DNA of 32,910 nt from an uncultured Gammaproteobacteria bacterium. GTDB taxonomy: Bacteria > Pseudomonadota > Gammaproteobacteria > Arenicellales > CALHMG01. The notes under the pieces were generated by a model. The model was not told the DNA's origin. It saw only the letters and a list, made by a program, of their open reading frames with translations, and did no database searches. A program made the translations under genes and the position numbers. Within the stretch, counting starts at the first letter, position 1, and every line of letters starts with the position of its first letter. Location: NCBI GenBank assembly GCA_938034705.1, contig CALHMG010000379.1, positions 1 through 32,910 of the forward strand, read 5' to 3'. Below, in pieces: positions 16,228 to 24,042 of this stretch.

Positions 16228-17203
16228 CCCGAGCTATCGCCAGCTTGGCGCCGGTCGGGTTATCCGACGCGTCGCGAGCTGGGCACTCTTTGAGGGTCGC
16301 CCCCATACCACTCGGGGGCAGTGGGCGAATCCGGCAATCTTTGCGTTGCTGAAAACACTCAACGCCATTCCGGGACAACCCAGAGTAGACAGACCTGTTT
16401 TCGTGGTGGGACTCGGCAGATCCGGAACCACCATCCTGGGGAAGATTCTGTCGGCGCACGAGGATGTCGCGTTTCTTAACGAGCCAAAGGCCATCTGGTC
16501 ACTGGTAGACCCGGCAACCGACATCTGCGGCGACTACGTAGACGCAGGCGGACGCTTCATCCTTGACGCGTCGGACGCCGACGAGTCCAAGATCAAGACG
16601 GCTCACAGACTGTTTGGTCGCTATCTGCGGCTCATTGGATCCAGCCGCCTTGTGGACAAGTATCCCGAGCTGGTCTTTCGACTCGATTTTGTACGTGCGA
16701 TATTTCCCGACGCAAAATTTGTCTTTATTACCCGCAACGGCCTCGATGCGTGCCAGTCAATCTCAAACTGGTCCGTCCGCAAGGGTTCCGGAAGCGAAGA
16801 CCAGCTCGAGGACTGGTGGGGACGGGACAATATCAAGTGGAACTACCTTTGCGATGAACTCGTGCGCAGCAATACCCGCTATCAGGAACTCGCGTCACTG
16901 GACCTCACCTCACTGTCGTCGGTCGATCGCGCAGCGCTCGAATGGTCCATCACAACCGAAATGGGCATGGACCAGTTCGACTGCAACCCCGGCGATATCA
17001 CGCTGATCAAGTTCGAAGATCTCGTGCAGACCCCGGACAGTTCGATTCGCAAGCTGCTGGAAGACTGCGATCTCGGGATCAGCGAACAGGTGCTTGAATA
17101 TGCGCGAGCCGTACTCACGCCGGCACCGGACTATCCACCCGTCGAACTGGCGCCGGCGGTACGCGTTCACTTTGAACGCGTGATGAAAAGAGCCGGCTAC
17201 TGA
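16211..17203 (+). CDS. Sulfotransferase (PAPS-dependent), third of three
   Basis: A 330-residue sulfotransferase. The 5'-phosphosulfate loop is VVGLGRSGTTIL (65-76). The 3'-phosphate region reads FVFITRNGLDACQSISNWS, with Arg-Asn-Gly where the other two copies have Arg-Asp. LIKFEDLVQTPDSS follows later. The frame is open upstream to 16163, but the ATG at 16211 is preceded by GGAGGT with a 5-base gap, the best ribosome-binding site in the operon, so I chose it. This makes a 17-base overlap with the glycosyltransferase gene. It is the last gene of the right arm; no clear terminator follows before the MaoC gene 57 bases on. Confidence 0.86.
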   Translation: MVAQLDPSYRQLGAGRVIRRVASWALFEGRPHTTRGQWANPAIFALLKTLNAIPGQPRVDRPVFVVGLGRSGTTILGKILSAHEDVAFLNEPKAIWSLVDPATDICGDYVDAGGRFILDASDADESKIKTAHRLFGRYLRLIGSSRLVDKYPELVFRLDFVRAIFPDAKFVFITRNGLDACQSISNWSVRKGSGSEDQLEDWWGRDNIKWNYLCDELVRSNTRYQELASLDLTSLSSVDRAALEWSITTEMGMDQFDCNPGDITLIKFEDLVQTPDSSIRKLLEDCDLGISEQVLEYARAVLTPAPDYPPVELAPAVRVHFERVMKRAGY

Positions 17204-17260
17204 AAACCCGGACCACGTTCGCGTAGACTCGTTCCCCACATCATTCGACCAGGGTTCGCC

Positions 17261-17704
17261 ATGGGACGTTACTTCGACGAATTTGAAGTTGGCCAGACTT
17301 TCAAAACGCCGGCTCGAACAATCACAGATACCGACATCGTCAATTTTGCCGGTGTGACGGGTGACTTTAATCCGGTTCACACCGACGACGAGTTTGCGAG
17401 GGCTGGCCCATTTGGCGAACGAATTGCCCATGGTCCAATGCTGGTCGGAATGAGCTTTGGTCTTCTCTCGCGCATCGACCTTTTTGACGGCACGATCATC
17501 GCCCTGCGTGATATTAAATGGTCATTCAACGCGCCGGTTCGCATTGGTGACACAGTTCACGTTGTGGCTGAAGTAAAACAATGTAAGCCCGGAAAGACGC
17601 GAACCGACCGTGGCTACGCCGAGTTCGAGATCCTGATCGTCAACCAAACCGGCGAAACCGTCCAGACCGGATCCGCTGGCGTCATCCTCTCCCGCGACAT
17701 GTGA
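17261..17704 (+). CDS. MaoC-like (R)-enoyl-CoA hydratase
   Basis: A 147-residue single hot-dog domain protein. TGDFNPVHTDDEFA (33-46) is the hydratase 2 motif, with candidate catalytic Asp35 and His40 and the conserved Asn37. IAHGPMLVGM follows at the usual place. The length is normal for a stand-alone MaoC hydratase, which works as a dimer or tetramer adding water across the double bond of a 2-enoyl-CoA. It sits between the polysaccharide operon and the molybdoenzyme cluster. A role in degrading the acyl-CoA product of that cluster is plausible but rests on position only. Confidence 0.85.
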   Translation: MGRYFDEFEVGQTFKTPARTITDTDIVNFAGVTGDFNPVHTDDEFARAGPFGERIAHGPMLVGMSFGLLSRIDLFDGTIIALRDIKWSFNAPVRIGDTVHVVAEVKQCKPGKTRTDRGYAEFEILIVNQTGETVQTGSAGVILSRDM

Positions 17705-17862
17705 CGCTCGGCGTCACCCTGTTCGGCCGACCTCGGGGGCTGACCTGCAGTGCAATCCGTGATCCATGGTCTATCTTGAAGTGAACAGGGCTGGCGGACA
17801 CACGCCACCCCGGGGGTGCGCAGGATGCGCAAGCGCAAGAAGTACATGGAAGAGGTATCTCA

Positions 17863-18339
17863 ATGGCGGTCTGGCAATTCAAGTGCGAGTTCGTACCACG
17901 TCGCTGGCTCAATTCCAGCGGAGCCGATCCGGACACGGCGATGGATCATGCGGAACTGCCCGTCGCACGCTGGTGGCGCAACTGTCAGCCACAGGTTTCG
18001 GTGATTCGATTCTGTGATGAGCGTTACGAACGTACCGCATCAGCAGACGGAACCGTTCTGACATGGCACGCCGGCGAAGGCAGTGAAATCAAGGTTCGCA
18101 CTGAGGGCGAATCCATTGGCCGAATCTCGGCCGAAATTGATGTTCGTCATCCGTACCACGATTTCGCCACGATGCTGCTCGAGTTGAGTGTGCTGAGCGG
18201 CGCACTGCTCTATCTCGAAGAAACGGGCCGGTTCGTGGAGCCCGAACTGGAGACCCTGACCGCAGCAATTGGCGGTTCGGAAGCGGCAAGGTTCGTTCGC
18301 AATCCGGAAACAGCGAGCGAAACCGCAGAAGCGCTCTAG
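17863..18339 (+). CDS. Hypothetical protein, 158 aa, upstream of the molybdoenzyme operon
   Basis: A 158-residue soluble protein starting MAVWQFKCEFVPRRWL, with a beta-rich first half full of Trp and charged residues (ADGTVLTWHAGEGSEIKVRT). A helical second half follows (FATMLLELSVLSGALLYLEE), with an acidic, Ala-rich end. AGAGGT lies 8 bases before the ATG. The layout recalls small stand-alone proteins of the immunity/SMI1 sort, but I do not recognise the family. A strong terminator follows 17 bases after the stop, so it is not part of the next operon. It may be co-transcribed with the MaoC gene 158 bases upstream. Confidence 0.65.
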   Translation: MAVWQFKCEFVPRRWLNSSGADPDTAMDHAELPVARWWRNCQPQVSVIRFCDERYERTASADGTVLTWHAGEGSEIKVRTEGESIGRISAEIDVRHPYHDFATMLLELSVLSGALLYLEETGRFVEPELETLTAAIGGSEAARFVRNPETASETAEAL

Positions 18340-18355
18340 CGAAAAATTCAAACTG

Positions 18356-18396
18356 GAAAACGGCACCGTTACGCTAAGGAACGGTGCCGTTTTTTC
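18356..18396 (+). terminator. Rho-independent terminator
   Basis: A perfect 10-base-pair stem (CGGCACCGTT / AACGGTGCCG) with a 9-base loop is followed by six T residues and preceded by four A residues, so it could work in both directions. It ends the 158-residue gene transcript and insulates the molybdoenzyme operon. Confidence 0.92.
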
Positions 18397-18398
18397 GT

Positions 18399-18425
18399 TT
18401 GCGATCTCCAGGATCTAGTTATACT
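18399..18425 (+). promoter_or_regulatory. Candidate sigma-70 promoter of the molybdoenzyme operon
   Basis: TATACT (18420-18425) is a good -10 element about 35 bases before the molybdoenzyme start. TTGCGA (18399-18404) is a fair -35 but the spacer is only 15 bases. It lies directly after the terminator, where a new promoter is expected. Confidence 0.4.
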
Positions 18426-18460
18426 GCTCGGCTAATATCCCGTTCCTGGCGAGTGCACCC

Positions 18461-21196
18461 ATGGGTGAGAAGAAGCAGATCCCCGTTTACTGCTACCAGT
18501 GTGTAGCCGGTCCGGATCTCCTGAAGGTCGAGGTCGAGGACGGTGTTGCCACGCGCATCGCATCGAACTTTGACATTCGTCAGGAACATCCCGGCGGCGG
18601 TCGCGTCTGCGTCAAGGCGTACGGCCTGATCCAGAAAACGTATAACCCGAATCGCATCGCGTCGCCGATGAAGCGCACCAATCCTGCAAAGGGACGTAAC
18701 GAAGATCCCGGATTTGTTCCAATAAGCTGGGATGAAGCGCTGGACACCATCGCGAATAAACTCAAAGAAGTATTCGATAGTGGCCTGAGCGACGAGTCAG
18801 GTTATCCGCGAATCGCAGCGAGCTTTGGCGGCGGCGGTACACCGACCCAGTACATGGGCACGTTCCCGGCACTGCTGAGCGCGTTTGGCCGGGTTGATCT
18901 TGGCTTCGGCGCCGGTCAGGGCGTCAAGTGCTACCACTCCGAGCACCTCTACGGTGAGCTGTGGCACCGTGCGTTCATTGTCGCGCCGGACTCACCGCGT
19001 ACCAACTTCATTCTGTCATTCGGACACAACGGCGATGCGTCTGCCGGCGTTACCGGGATCTGGCGCCAGGCCGATGCACGAGCGCGCGGCATGAAACGCA
19101 TTCAGGTCGAGCCTCATCTTTCGGTGACAGGAGCCGTCGCAGCGCAGTGGGTGCCCATCAAGCCGAAGACTGATGCGGCGTTTCTGTTCGCGATGCTGCA
19201 CCGCGTGCTGCACGAACTGTCCATCGACAACGTCTGCGACACTGCGTTTTTGAAAGACATGTCCAACTCGCCCTATCTGGTTGGACCCAACGGCTATTTT
19301 CTGCGAGACGCCCAATCCCGTAAACCGCTGGTGTTCGACCAGAGATCTGGCCAGGCTTGTGAGTTCGACAAACCCGGCATCGAGCCCGCCATCCTCGGTA
19401 CACACCATGGCGACGGTGTTGAAGAGGGCCCCGACAACACGAGCTGGAATCACGTCAATGTTGCCGCCAACACCTCGCTGCAGTGCCTGATTGATCACGT
19501 CAAACCGTTCACGCCGGAATGGGCCGAAAAGGAATGCGACGTTCCGGCGGCACGCATCCGGGAAGTCACGGATGAATTTCTGGCCCACGCGTGTGTGGGT
19601 GAAACTGTTGAAATCGAAGGCGTGACGCTACCGCACAGACCGGTCGCTATCCTGCTCGGCAAGACGGTCAATAACGGATGGGGCGGTTACCAGTGCTGCT
19701 GGGCCAGAACGATGCTGATTTCCCTCGTCGGTGCGCTCGAAGTCCCGGGCGGTATTGTTGGAACCAACGTCAAGCTCAACCGCCCGGCAAACAGTCGACA
19801 GGCATCTGCGATTCGCGATGCCGATGGTTTCATGCACTACCCGTTCAACGAAACCAGCAAAGACGCCTGGCAGCAGGACCCGAAGATTCGTAATGCGTAC
19901 AACACCCTGGTGCCGCTGACATCAGACTCCGCATGGTCCGCCGCTCTCGGGCCAGCCCATCTGCCCTGGCTGTTCCTGAAAAAGGCGCCCACCAACTGGC
20001 CAAAGCCAACGACACCGGACATCTGGTTTCAGTACCGGACCAATCCCGCGATCTCGTCGTGGAACTCCGAAGATGTCACAACTCAGATCGCCAAGTTTCC
20101 GTTTGTTGTCTCGTTCGCGTACACGCGAGACGAAACAAACCACATGGCCGACATCCTGCTGCCGGAGTCAACCGACCTTGAGAGTCTGCAGCTGATTCAA
20201 ATTGGAAATACGAAATTTATCGAAAACCTCTGGCACCACGAGGGCTGGGCAATTCGCCAGCCCGCCGCCGAACGCGTGGTAGACAGCCGCGACATGACCG
20301 AAATCGCCACCGAAATCGCGAGTCGTGCAGGTTTGCTCGAAAAATACAACGCGGCCATCAATCGCGGCGCCGCGGGTATGAAGCTGAAAGGCGATAACTT
20401 TGACTACCAGCTCGATGAGTCCATCGAACACGACGTCGAAACTATCTGGAACTGCGTCGCCAAAGCCGCCAGCCATGAACTGTCCGATGGCAAATCCGTT
20501 CGCGACATTCACTGGTTCAAGGAAAACGGCTACATGCTTCGAGAGTTCGAAGAGATAAACTGGTTTTTGTATCCCCACATGCGCGAAAACAACATTCGTT
20601 TCGAGATGCCGTACCAGGAGCGCATTAACCGTCATGGTGCTCAGCTGGCTCATCGTCTTTCGGAAATAGGCGTAACGTGGTGGGACAAACAGCTGCGCGA
20701 GTATGAACCCTTACCCGGGTATCAAAAATTCCCCGACATCTGGACTGACTATGTGACGAGTCAGGGTGGTGATCCGGACGACTACCCGTTCTGGGCACTG
20801 ACGGCACGCAGCATGCAGTACTCCTGGGGCGCCAATGCAGGCATACCTCTTATCAATGAAGTCGCGAACAATATTGCGGGCCACAAAGGCGTCATCATAA
20901 ATCGTGCGGCCGCCGACGCGCTCATGATCAGCGAAGGAGATCCGGTCGTCATCCGCTCCATCGCCGGCGTTACACGTGGACACGCCGTCGTGCGCGAGGG
21001 AATTCGACCGGATACCCTTCTCATGATCGGTCAGTTTGACCACTGGGCAACGCCCTTCGCGAAAGACCTGAAACTGCCCAGCCTCAATTCGGTGCAGTCT
21101 CTGGCGATCGAACTTACGGACGCGACCGGGTCGACGTCTGACATTGCCCGGGTAAGCATCGAACCCGACCCCGAAGGTGAGCGTCGTCATGACTGA
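18461..21196 (+). CDS. Molybdopterin oxidoreductase catalytic subunit, PadB-like (phenylacetyl-CoA:acceptor oxidoreductase family)
   Basis: A 911-residue member of the DMSO reductase family. The N terminus has an iron-sulfur motif with Cys11, Cys14 and Cys50 (VYCYQCVAGPD and GGRVCVKAYG). The third Cys expected four residues after Cys14 is Pro18. FVPISWDEALDTIANKL is the standard entry to the pterin domain. A VKCYHSEHLYGE segment lies where the metal ligand is expected. TRDETNHMADILLPESTDLE and the C-terminal pterin-binding domain (WALTARSMQYSWG, then GDPVVIRS) complete the fold. There is no Tat signal, so the protein should stay in the cytoplasm, unlike most relatives that pair with NrfD anchors. 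That fits a CoA-thioester substrate. The size, lack of Tat signal, Fe-S/NrfD partner and nearby phenylacetate-CoA ligase point to a PadB-like arylacetyl-CoA oxidoreductase. The stop overlaps the next start by 8 bases. Confidence 0.72.
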   Translation: MGEKKQIPVYCYQCVAGPDLLKVEVEDGVATRIASNFDIRQEHPGGGRVCVKAYGLIQKTYNPNRIASPMKRTNPAKGRNEDPGFVPISWDEALDTIANKLKEVFDSGLSDESGYPRIAASFGGGGTPTQYMGTFPALLSAFGRVDLGFGAGQGVKCYHSEHLYGELWHRAFIVAPDSPRTNFILSFGHNGDASAGVTGIWRQADARARGMKRIQVEPHLSVTGAVAAQWVPIKPKTDAAFLFAMLHRVLHELSIDNVCDTAFLKDMSNSPYLVGPNGYFLRDAQSRKPLVFDQRSGQACEFDKPGIEPAILGTHHGDGVEEGPDNTSWNHVNVAANTSLQCLIDHVKPFTPEWAEKECDVPAARIREVTDEFLAHACVGETVEIEGVTLPHRPVAILLGKTVNNGWGGYQCCWARTMLISLVGALEVPGGIVGTNVKLNRPANSRQASAIRDADGFMHYPFNETSKDAWQQDPKIRNAYNTLVPLTSDSAWSAALGPAHLPWLFLKKAPTNWPKPTTPDIWFQYRTNPAISSWNSEDVTTQIAKFPFVVSFAYTRDETNHMADILLPESTDLESLQLIQIGNTKFIENLWHHEGWAIRQPAAERVVDSRDMTEIATEIASRAGLLEKYNAAINRGAAGMKLKGDNFDYQLDESIEHDVETIWNCVAKAASHELSDGKSVRDIHWFKENGYMLREFEEINWFLYPHMRENNIRFEMPYQERINRHGAQLAHRLSEIGVTWWDKQLREYEPLPGYQKFPDIWTDYVTSQGGDPDDYPFWALTARSMQYSWGANAGIPLINEVANNIAGHKGVIINRAAADALMISEGDPVVIRSIAGVTRGHAVVREGIRPDTLLMIGQFDHWATPFAKDLKLPSLNSVQSLAIELTDATGSTSDIARVSIEPDPEGERRHD

Positions 21197-22847
21197 ACTG
21201 CTGGATCTCTCAGGCAAGGCCTCCGGCACGGACAGCCGATACGGCATGGTGGTCGACCTCAATCGCTGCGTCGGCTGTCAGACCTGCACCGCCGCGTGCA
21301 AACACGCGAATGACACCACCCCGGACGTCCAGTGGCGACGAGTACTGGATCTGGAATTCGGTCAGTACCCCGACGTGCAGCGTCTGTTTCTCGTGACCGG
21401 TTGCCAGCATTGCGCCGACCCACCCTGCGTTCCGGTGTGTCCAACCGGCGCTACTTTTGCGCGCGAAGACGGTGTTGTCGCCATGACCTACGACGACTGC
21501 ATCGGGTGTGGCTACTGCGCCGTGGCCTGTCCCTATCAGGCGCGCACTATCGTTCACGAAAAGCGCAGCTACTTCGGAACCACGACGATTCAGGAGGCAT
21601 CGGTAGATCAGCCGGACAGACTCGGCGTTGCACAAAAGTGCACGTTCTGTATTGAACGTCTGGACGAAGCGGCCGAAAGTGATCTGACACCGGGTGTCGA
21701 TCCCCAGGTAACTCCGGCATGTTCGTCGAGCTGTATTGCTCAGGCCATTCATTTCGGTGACCTTGCCGATCCCGACAGCAACGTGTCGGAGCTTCTCGCC
21801 GAGAACCAGACTTCGAACATGCATTCGGGCCTGGGCACCGATCCGCAAATTCACTATCTGGTCGAAACACCTGCGGTGTCATCAAGATCCCACGTCGACA
21901 GTGAACCTGCCCCCGGGCCATTACAGAAGTTCTGGGATATCAGGGCCACCGCAAACTTCTTCTTTGGCGGCATGTCGTCGGGTTTCGCGATCATGGCATT
22001 TGTTGCCTACCTGGCAGGTGAAATCAGCGGCAGATCGCTGACGCTCGCCTATGTGGGTGCGGCGCTTGTCATGTCGATTGGTCTGTTTGCGGTGTTCCTC
22101 GAAATTGGTCGCAAGTCCCGGGCGCTGTTCGCGCTGAAGAAAATTACCACGTCATGGATGACACGCGAGATCTGGGCGGCAATCGCATTCTTCGCGTTGC
22201 TCGCCGCTGACTTCGTTTTTAACCATGTCGTGCTGCATCTCGCCACCGCGATCGCGGCTGCAACGTTTCTGTACTGTCAGGCGCGAATACTTCACGCCGC
22301 TCGCGGCATCGTGGCATGGCGCGTCGCTGAAATTCCGGCGATGCTGGTCGCCGGCGGACTTCTCGAGGGCACCGGGCTGCTGGCCGTTGCGAGCGGCTGG
22401 TTTCCGCAGCTTTTCACAACCAGCCACGTTTGCGCGGTAGCCGGTATCGTTCTCAGCTGCCTGTGCTTCGGCCTCTGGGCGGCCTACGCTTCGCGAGCCA
22501 GAACTCTCAAAGATGATGATTTTTATCTCGACATCCGCGAGAACCACTTTGCCAAGCCCACAAGAGATGCGATTAACGCGGTGAAGTGGCCGGTGCACAT
22601 TGTTGGACACGTGCTGCCAGTGCTCGCCATCATTGCCGGATATTTCAGTAAGGCGCAGCCGCACTGGCTGTGGATCGCCGGCGGATGTTTTGCAATCGCG
22701 GGCGGTCTGATCTGGAAATCGACGGTGATTACCCGCGCATCGCACCAGCAGGGATTCAGTCTGCCATCGATTCCGGCGCGAGGTTCCGGTCGACGTGCCG
22801 CCGGTGCCCGCTTCGACGTTCCCCGCATTCAGGAGCAGGCGCGATGA
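21189..22847 (+). CDS. Fusion of four-cluster ferredoxin subunit and NrfD-type membrane anchor
   Basis: A 552-residue protein that merges two subunits usually made separately. Residues 1-220 are a PsrB/DmsB-like electron-transfer protein with sixteen Cys in four groups: CVGCQTCTAACK, CQHCADPPCVPVCP, CIGCGYCAVACP and the split CTFC...CSSSC, enough for four [4Fe-4S] clusters. A linker of about 30 residues leads to an NrfD-like domain of about eight hydrophobic helices (from about 240 to 520). It should carry electrons from the molybdenum subunit to membrane quinone. No signal peptide is present, so the Fe-S part faces the cytoplasm. The frame opens at a GTG at 21177, but the ATG at 21189, with GAAGGTGA before it, is the better start. 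It overlaps the upstream gene by 8 bases and the downstream gene by 4. Confidence 0.85.
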   Translation: MTELLDLSGKASGTDSRYGMVVDLNRCVGCQTCTAACKHANDTTPDVQWRRVLDLEFGQYPDVQRLFLVTGCQHCADPPCVPVCPTGATFAREDGVVAMTYDDCIGCGYCAVACPYQARTIVHEKRSYFGTTTIQEASVDQPDRLGVAQKCTFCIERLDEAAESDLTPGVDPQVTPACSSSCIAQAIHFGDLADPDSNVSELLAENQTSNMHSGLGTDPQIHYLVETPAVSSRSHVDSEPAPGPLQKFWDIRATANFFFGGMSSGFAIMAFVAYLAGEISGRSLTLAYVGAALVMSIGLFAVFLEIGRKSRALFALKKITTSWMTREIWAAIAFFALLAADFVFNHVVLHLATAIAAATFLYCQARILHAARGIVAWRVAEIPAMLVAGGLLEGTGLLAVASGWFPQLFTTSHVCAVAGIVLSCLCFGLWAAYASRARTLKDDDFYLDIRENHFAKPTRDAINAVKWPVHIVGHVLPVLAIIAGYFSKAQPHWLWIAGGCFAIAGGLIWKSTVITRASHQQGFSLPSIPARGSGRRAAGARFDVPRIQEQAR

Positions 22848-24013
22848 CGCAGTCACAGGCGTCTGGCATCGATGCTGTCCGCAAAGACCGCGCGCACGCC
22901 TGGACGCTGCCCCCCAGAGCGTTTTCCAGCAGCAGATATTTTCGGTGGGAGCAGGCCAGCCTGATCCGCGACGGCTGGCACTGTGTTGGCAGGGTTGACC
23001 ATCTCCCCGCTCCGGGCGACTACCGGGCCTTTGAACTCGCCGGCACTCCTCTTGTGATGGTTCGCGATCGCAAACACGAGCTGCGTGTTTACTCCAACGT
23101 GTGCCGACACCGCGGAATGATTCTTGCCCGGGGCGAAGGCAGCTGCCGACGTCTCCAGTGTCCGTTTCATGGCTGGACGTACGATCTCGACGGGTCGCTG
23201 GTTGCGGCAGCGCTGATGGATCAGACAGAGGATTTTGACAAGAACGATTTTGGTCTGCCTGAGATCGACACGGCGGAGACTCTGGGATTTGTCTTTATCA
23301 ATCTGAGCGGGAACGCAGCACCACTTGAAGCTGAGCTTGGGGATTTTGAGTCAGTCCATGCCCCCTGGTCACTGCAGGACATGGTAACCACGCGACGCAA
23401 GCGATTTGACGTCAAATGCAACTGGAAACTGTTTCTTCAGGTATTCATGGAGTACTACCACCTGCCCGTCGTGCATGCAGGAACACTGGCAGATATTCGC
23501 TATCAGCCCGCCAGTGCCGAGGTTCACGATCGAGGTTGCTACAGCAGCCTGTTCGGCCTGCATGAAGGCACCGGCGCTGTTCTCGAAACAGACGGCTCCA
23601 GCACCTTCGACACGATCGCCACTCTGGGCGCTGTCGACAGCAACGGATCCAGGTATACCCACGTCTTTCCATCGATGGCGTTTTGCAGCACCCGAGACTG
23701 CATGTGGTTCTATGAGTGCTATCCGGTCTCGGCAAACGAGTCTGTTTTTTACATGAACTCGTGCTTTCCAAAGGCCACGACCGAGCGCGACGATTTCGAA
23801 ACGGTTGCCCATGCGTATTACGATCGTTGGGACATCGCCCTCGCAGAAGACATCGACGTTCTTGAACTGCAACAGACCGGACTCGAGTCTCCCCTTGCGA
23901 AGCCAGGCCGTTACTCGTGGATGGAGTCGGGCGTAGCGTACTTTGAGAGATGGATCGCCGAGCGCGTCAAAGACGATTCGAACGCGCTAGAGGCGCTGGG
24001 CGTCTCACCATAG
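22844..24013 (+). CDS. Rieske non-heme iron oxygenase, alpha subunit type
   Basis: A 389-residue ring-hydroxylating-type oxygenase. The Rieske [2Fe-2S] site is CRHRGMI with Cys87 and His89, then CPFHGWTYDLDG with Cys106 and His109. The mononuclear iron site is in NWKLFLQVFMEYYHLPVVH: His206 and His211, with Glu203 where a bridging Asp is usual. The third ligand is probably the Asp in AEDIDVLELQQTG. It would insert oxygen into, or demethylate, an organic substrate using electrons from a ferredoxin and reductase not found here. No beta subunit is adjacent. The frame is open upstream to 22670, but the ATG at 22844 has AGGAG before it and overlaps the previous stop by four bases (ATGA), so translation is coupled to the Fe-S/NrfD protein. 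That coupling argues for one pathway. Confidence 0.88.
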   Translation: MTQSQASGIDAVRKDRAHAWTLPPRAFSSSRYFRWEQASLIRDGWHCVGRVDHLPAPGDYRAFELAGTPLVMVRDRKHELRVYSNVCRHRGMILARGEGSCRRLQCPFHGWTYDLDGSLVAAALMDQTEDFDKNDFGLPEIDTAETLGFVFINLSGNAAPLEAELGDFESVHAPWSLQDMVTTRRKRFDVKCNWKLFLQVFMEYYHLPVVHAGTLADIRYQPASAEVHDRGCYSSLFGLHEGTGAVLETDGSSTFDTIATLGAVDSNGSRYTHVFPSMAFCSTRDCMWFYECYPVSANESVFYMNSCFPKATTERDDFETVAHAYYDRWDIALAEDIDVLELQQTGLESPLAKPGRYSWMESGVAYFERWIAERVKDDSNALEALGVSP

Positions 24014-24042
24014 AACTGGTGGTGCCTTGCTGGCGCTGGCAT

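Noticed and set aside
22670-22843. Upstream start for the Rieske oxygenase
   Set aside because: The extra 58 residues are the shifted-frame shadow of the NrfD domain. The ATG at 22844 has AGGAG and the usual ATGA coupling.
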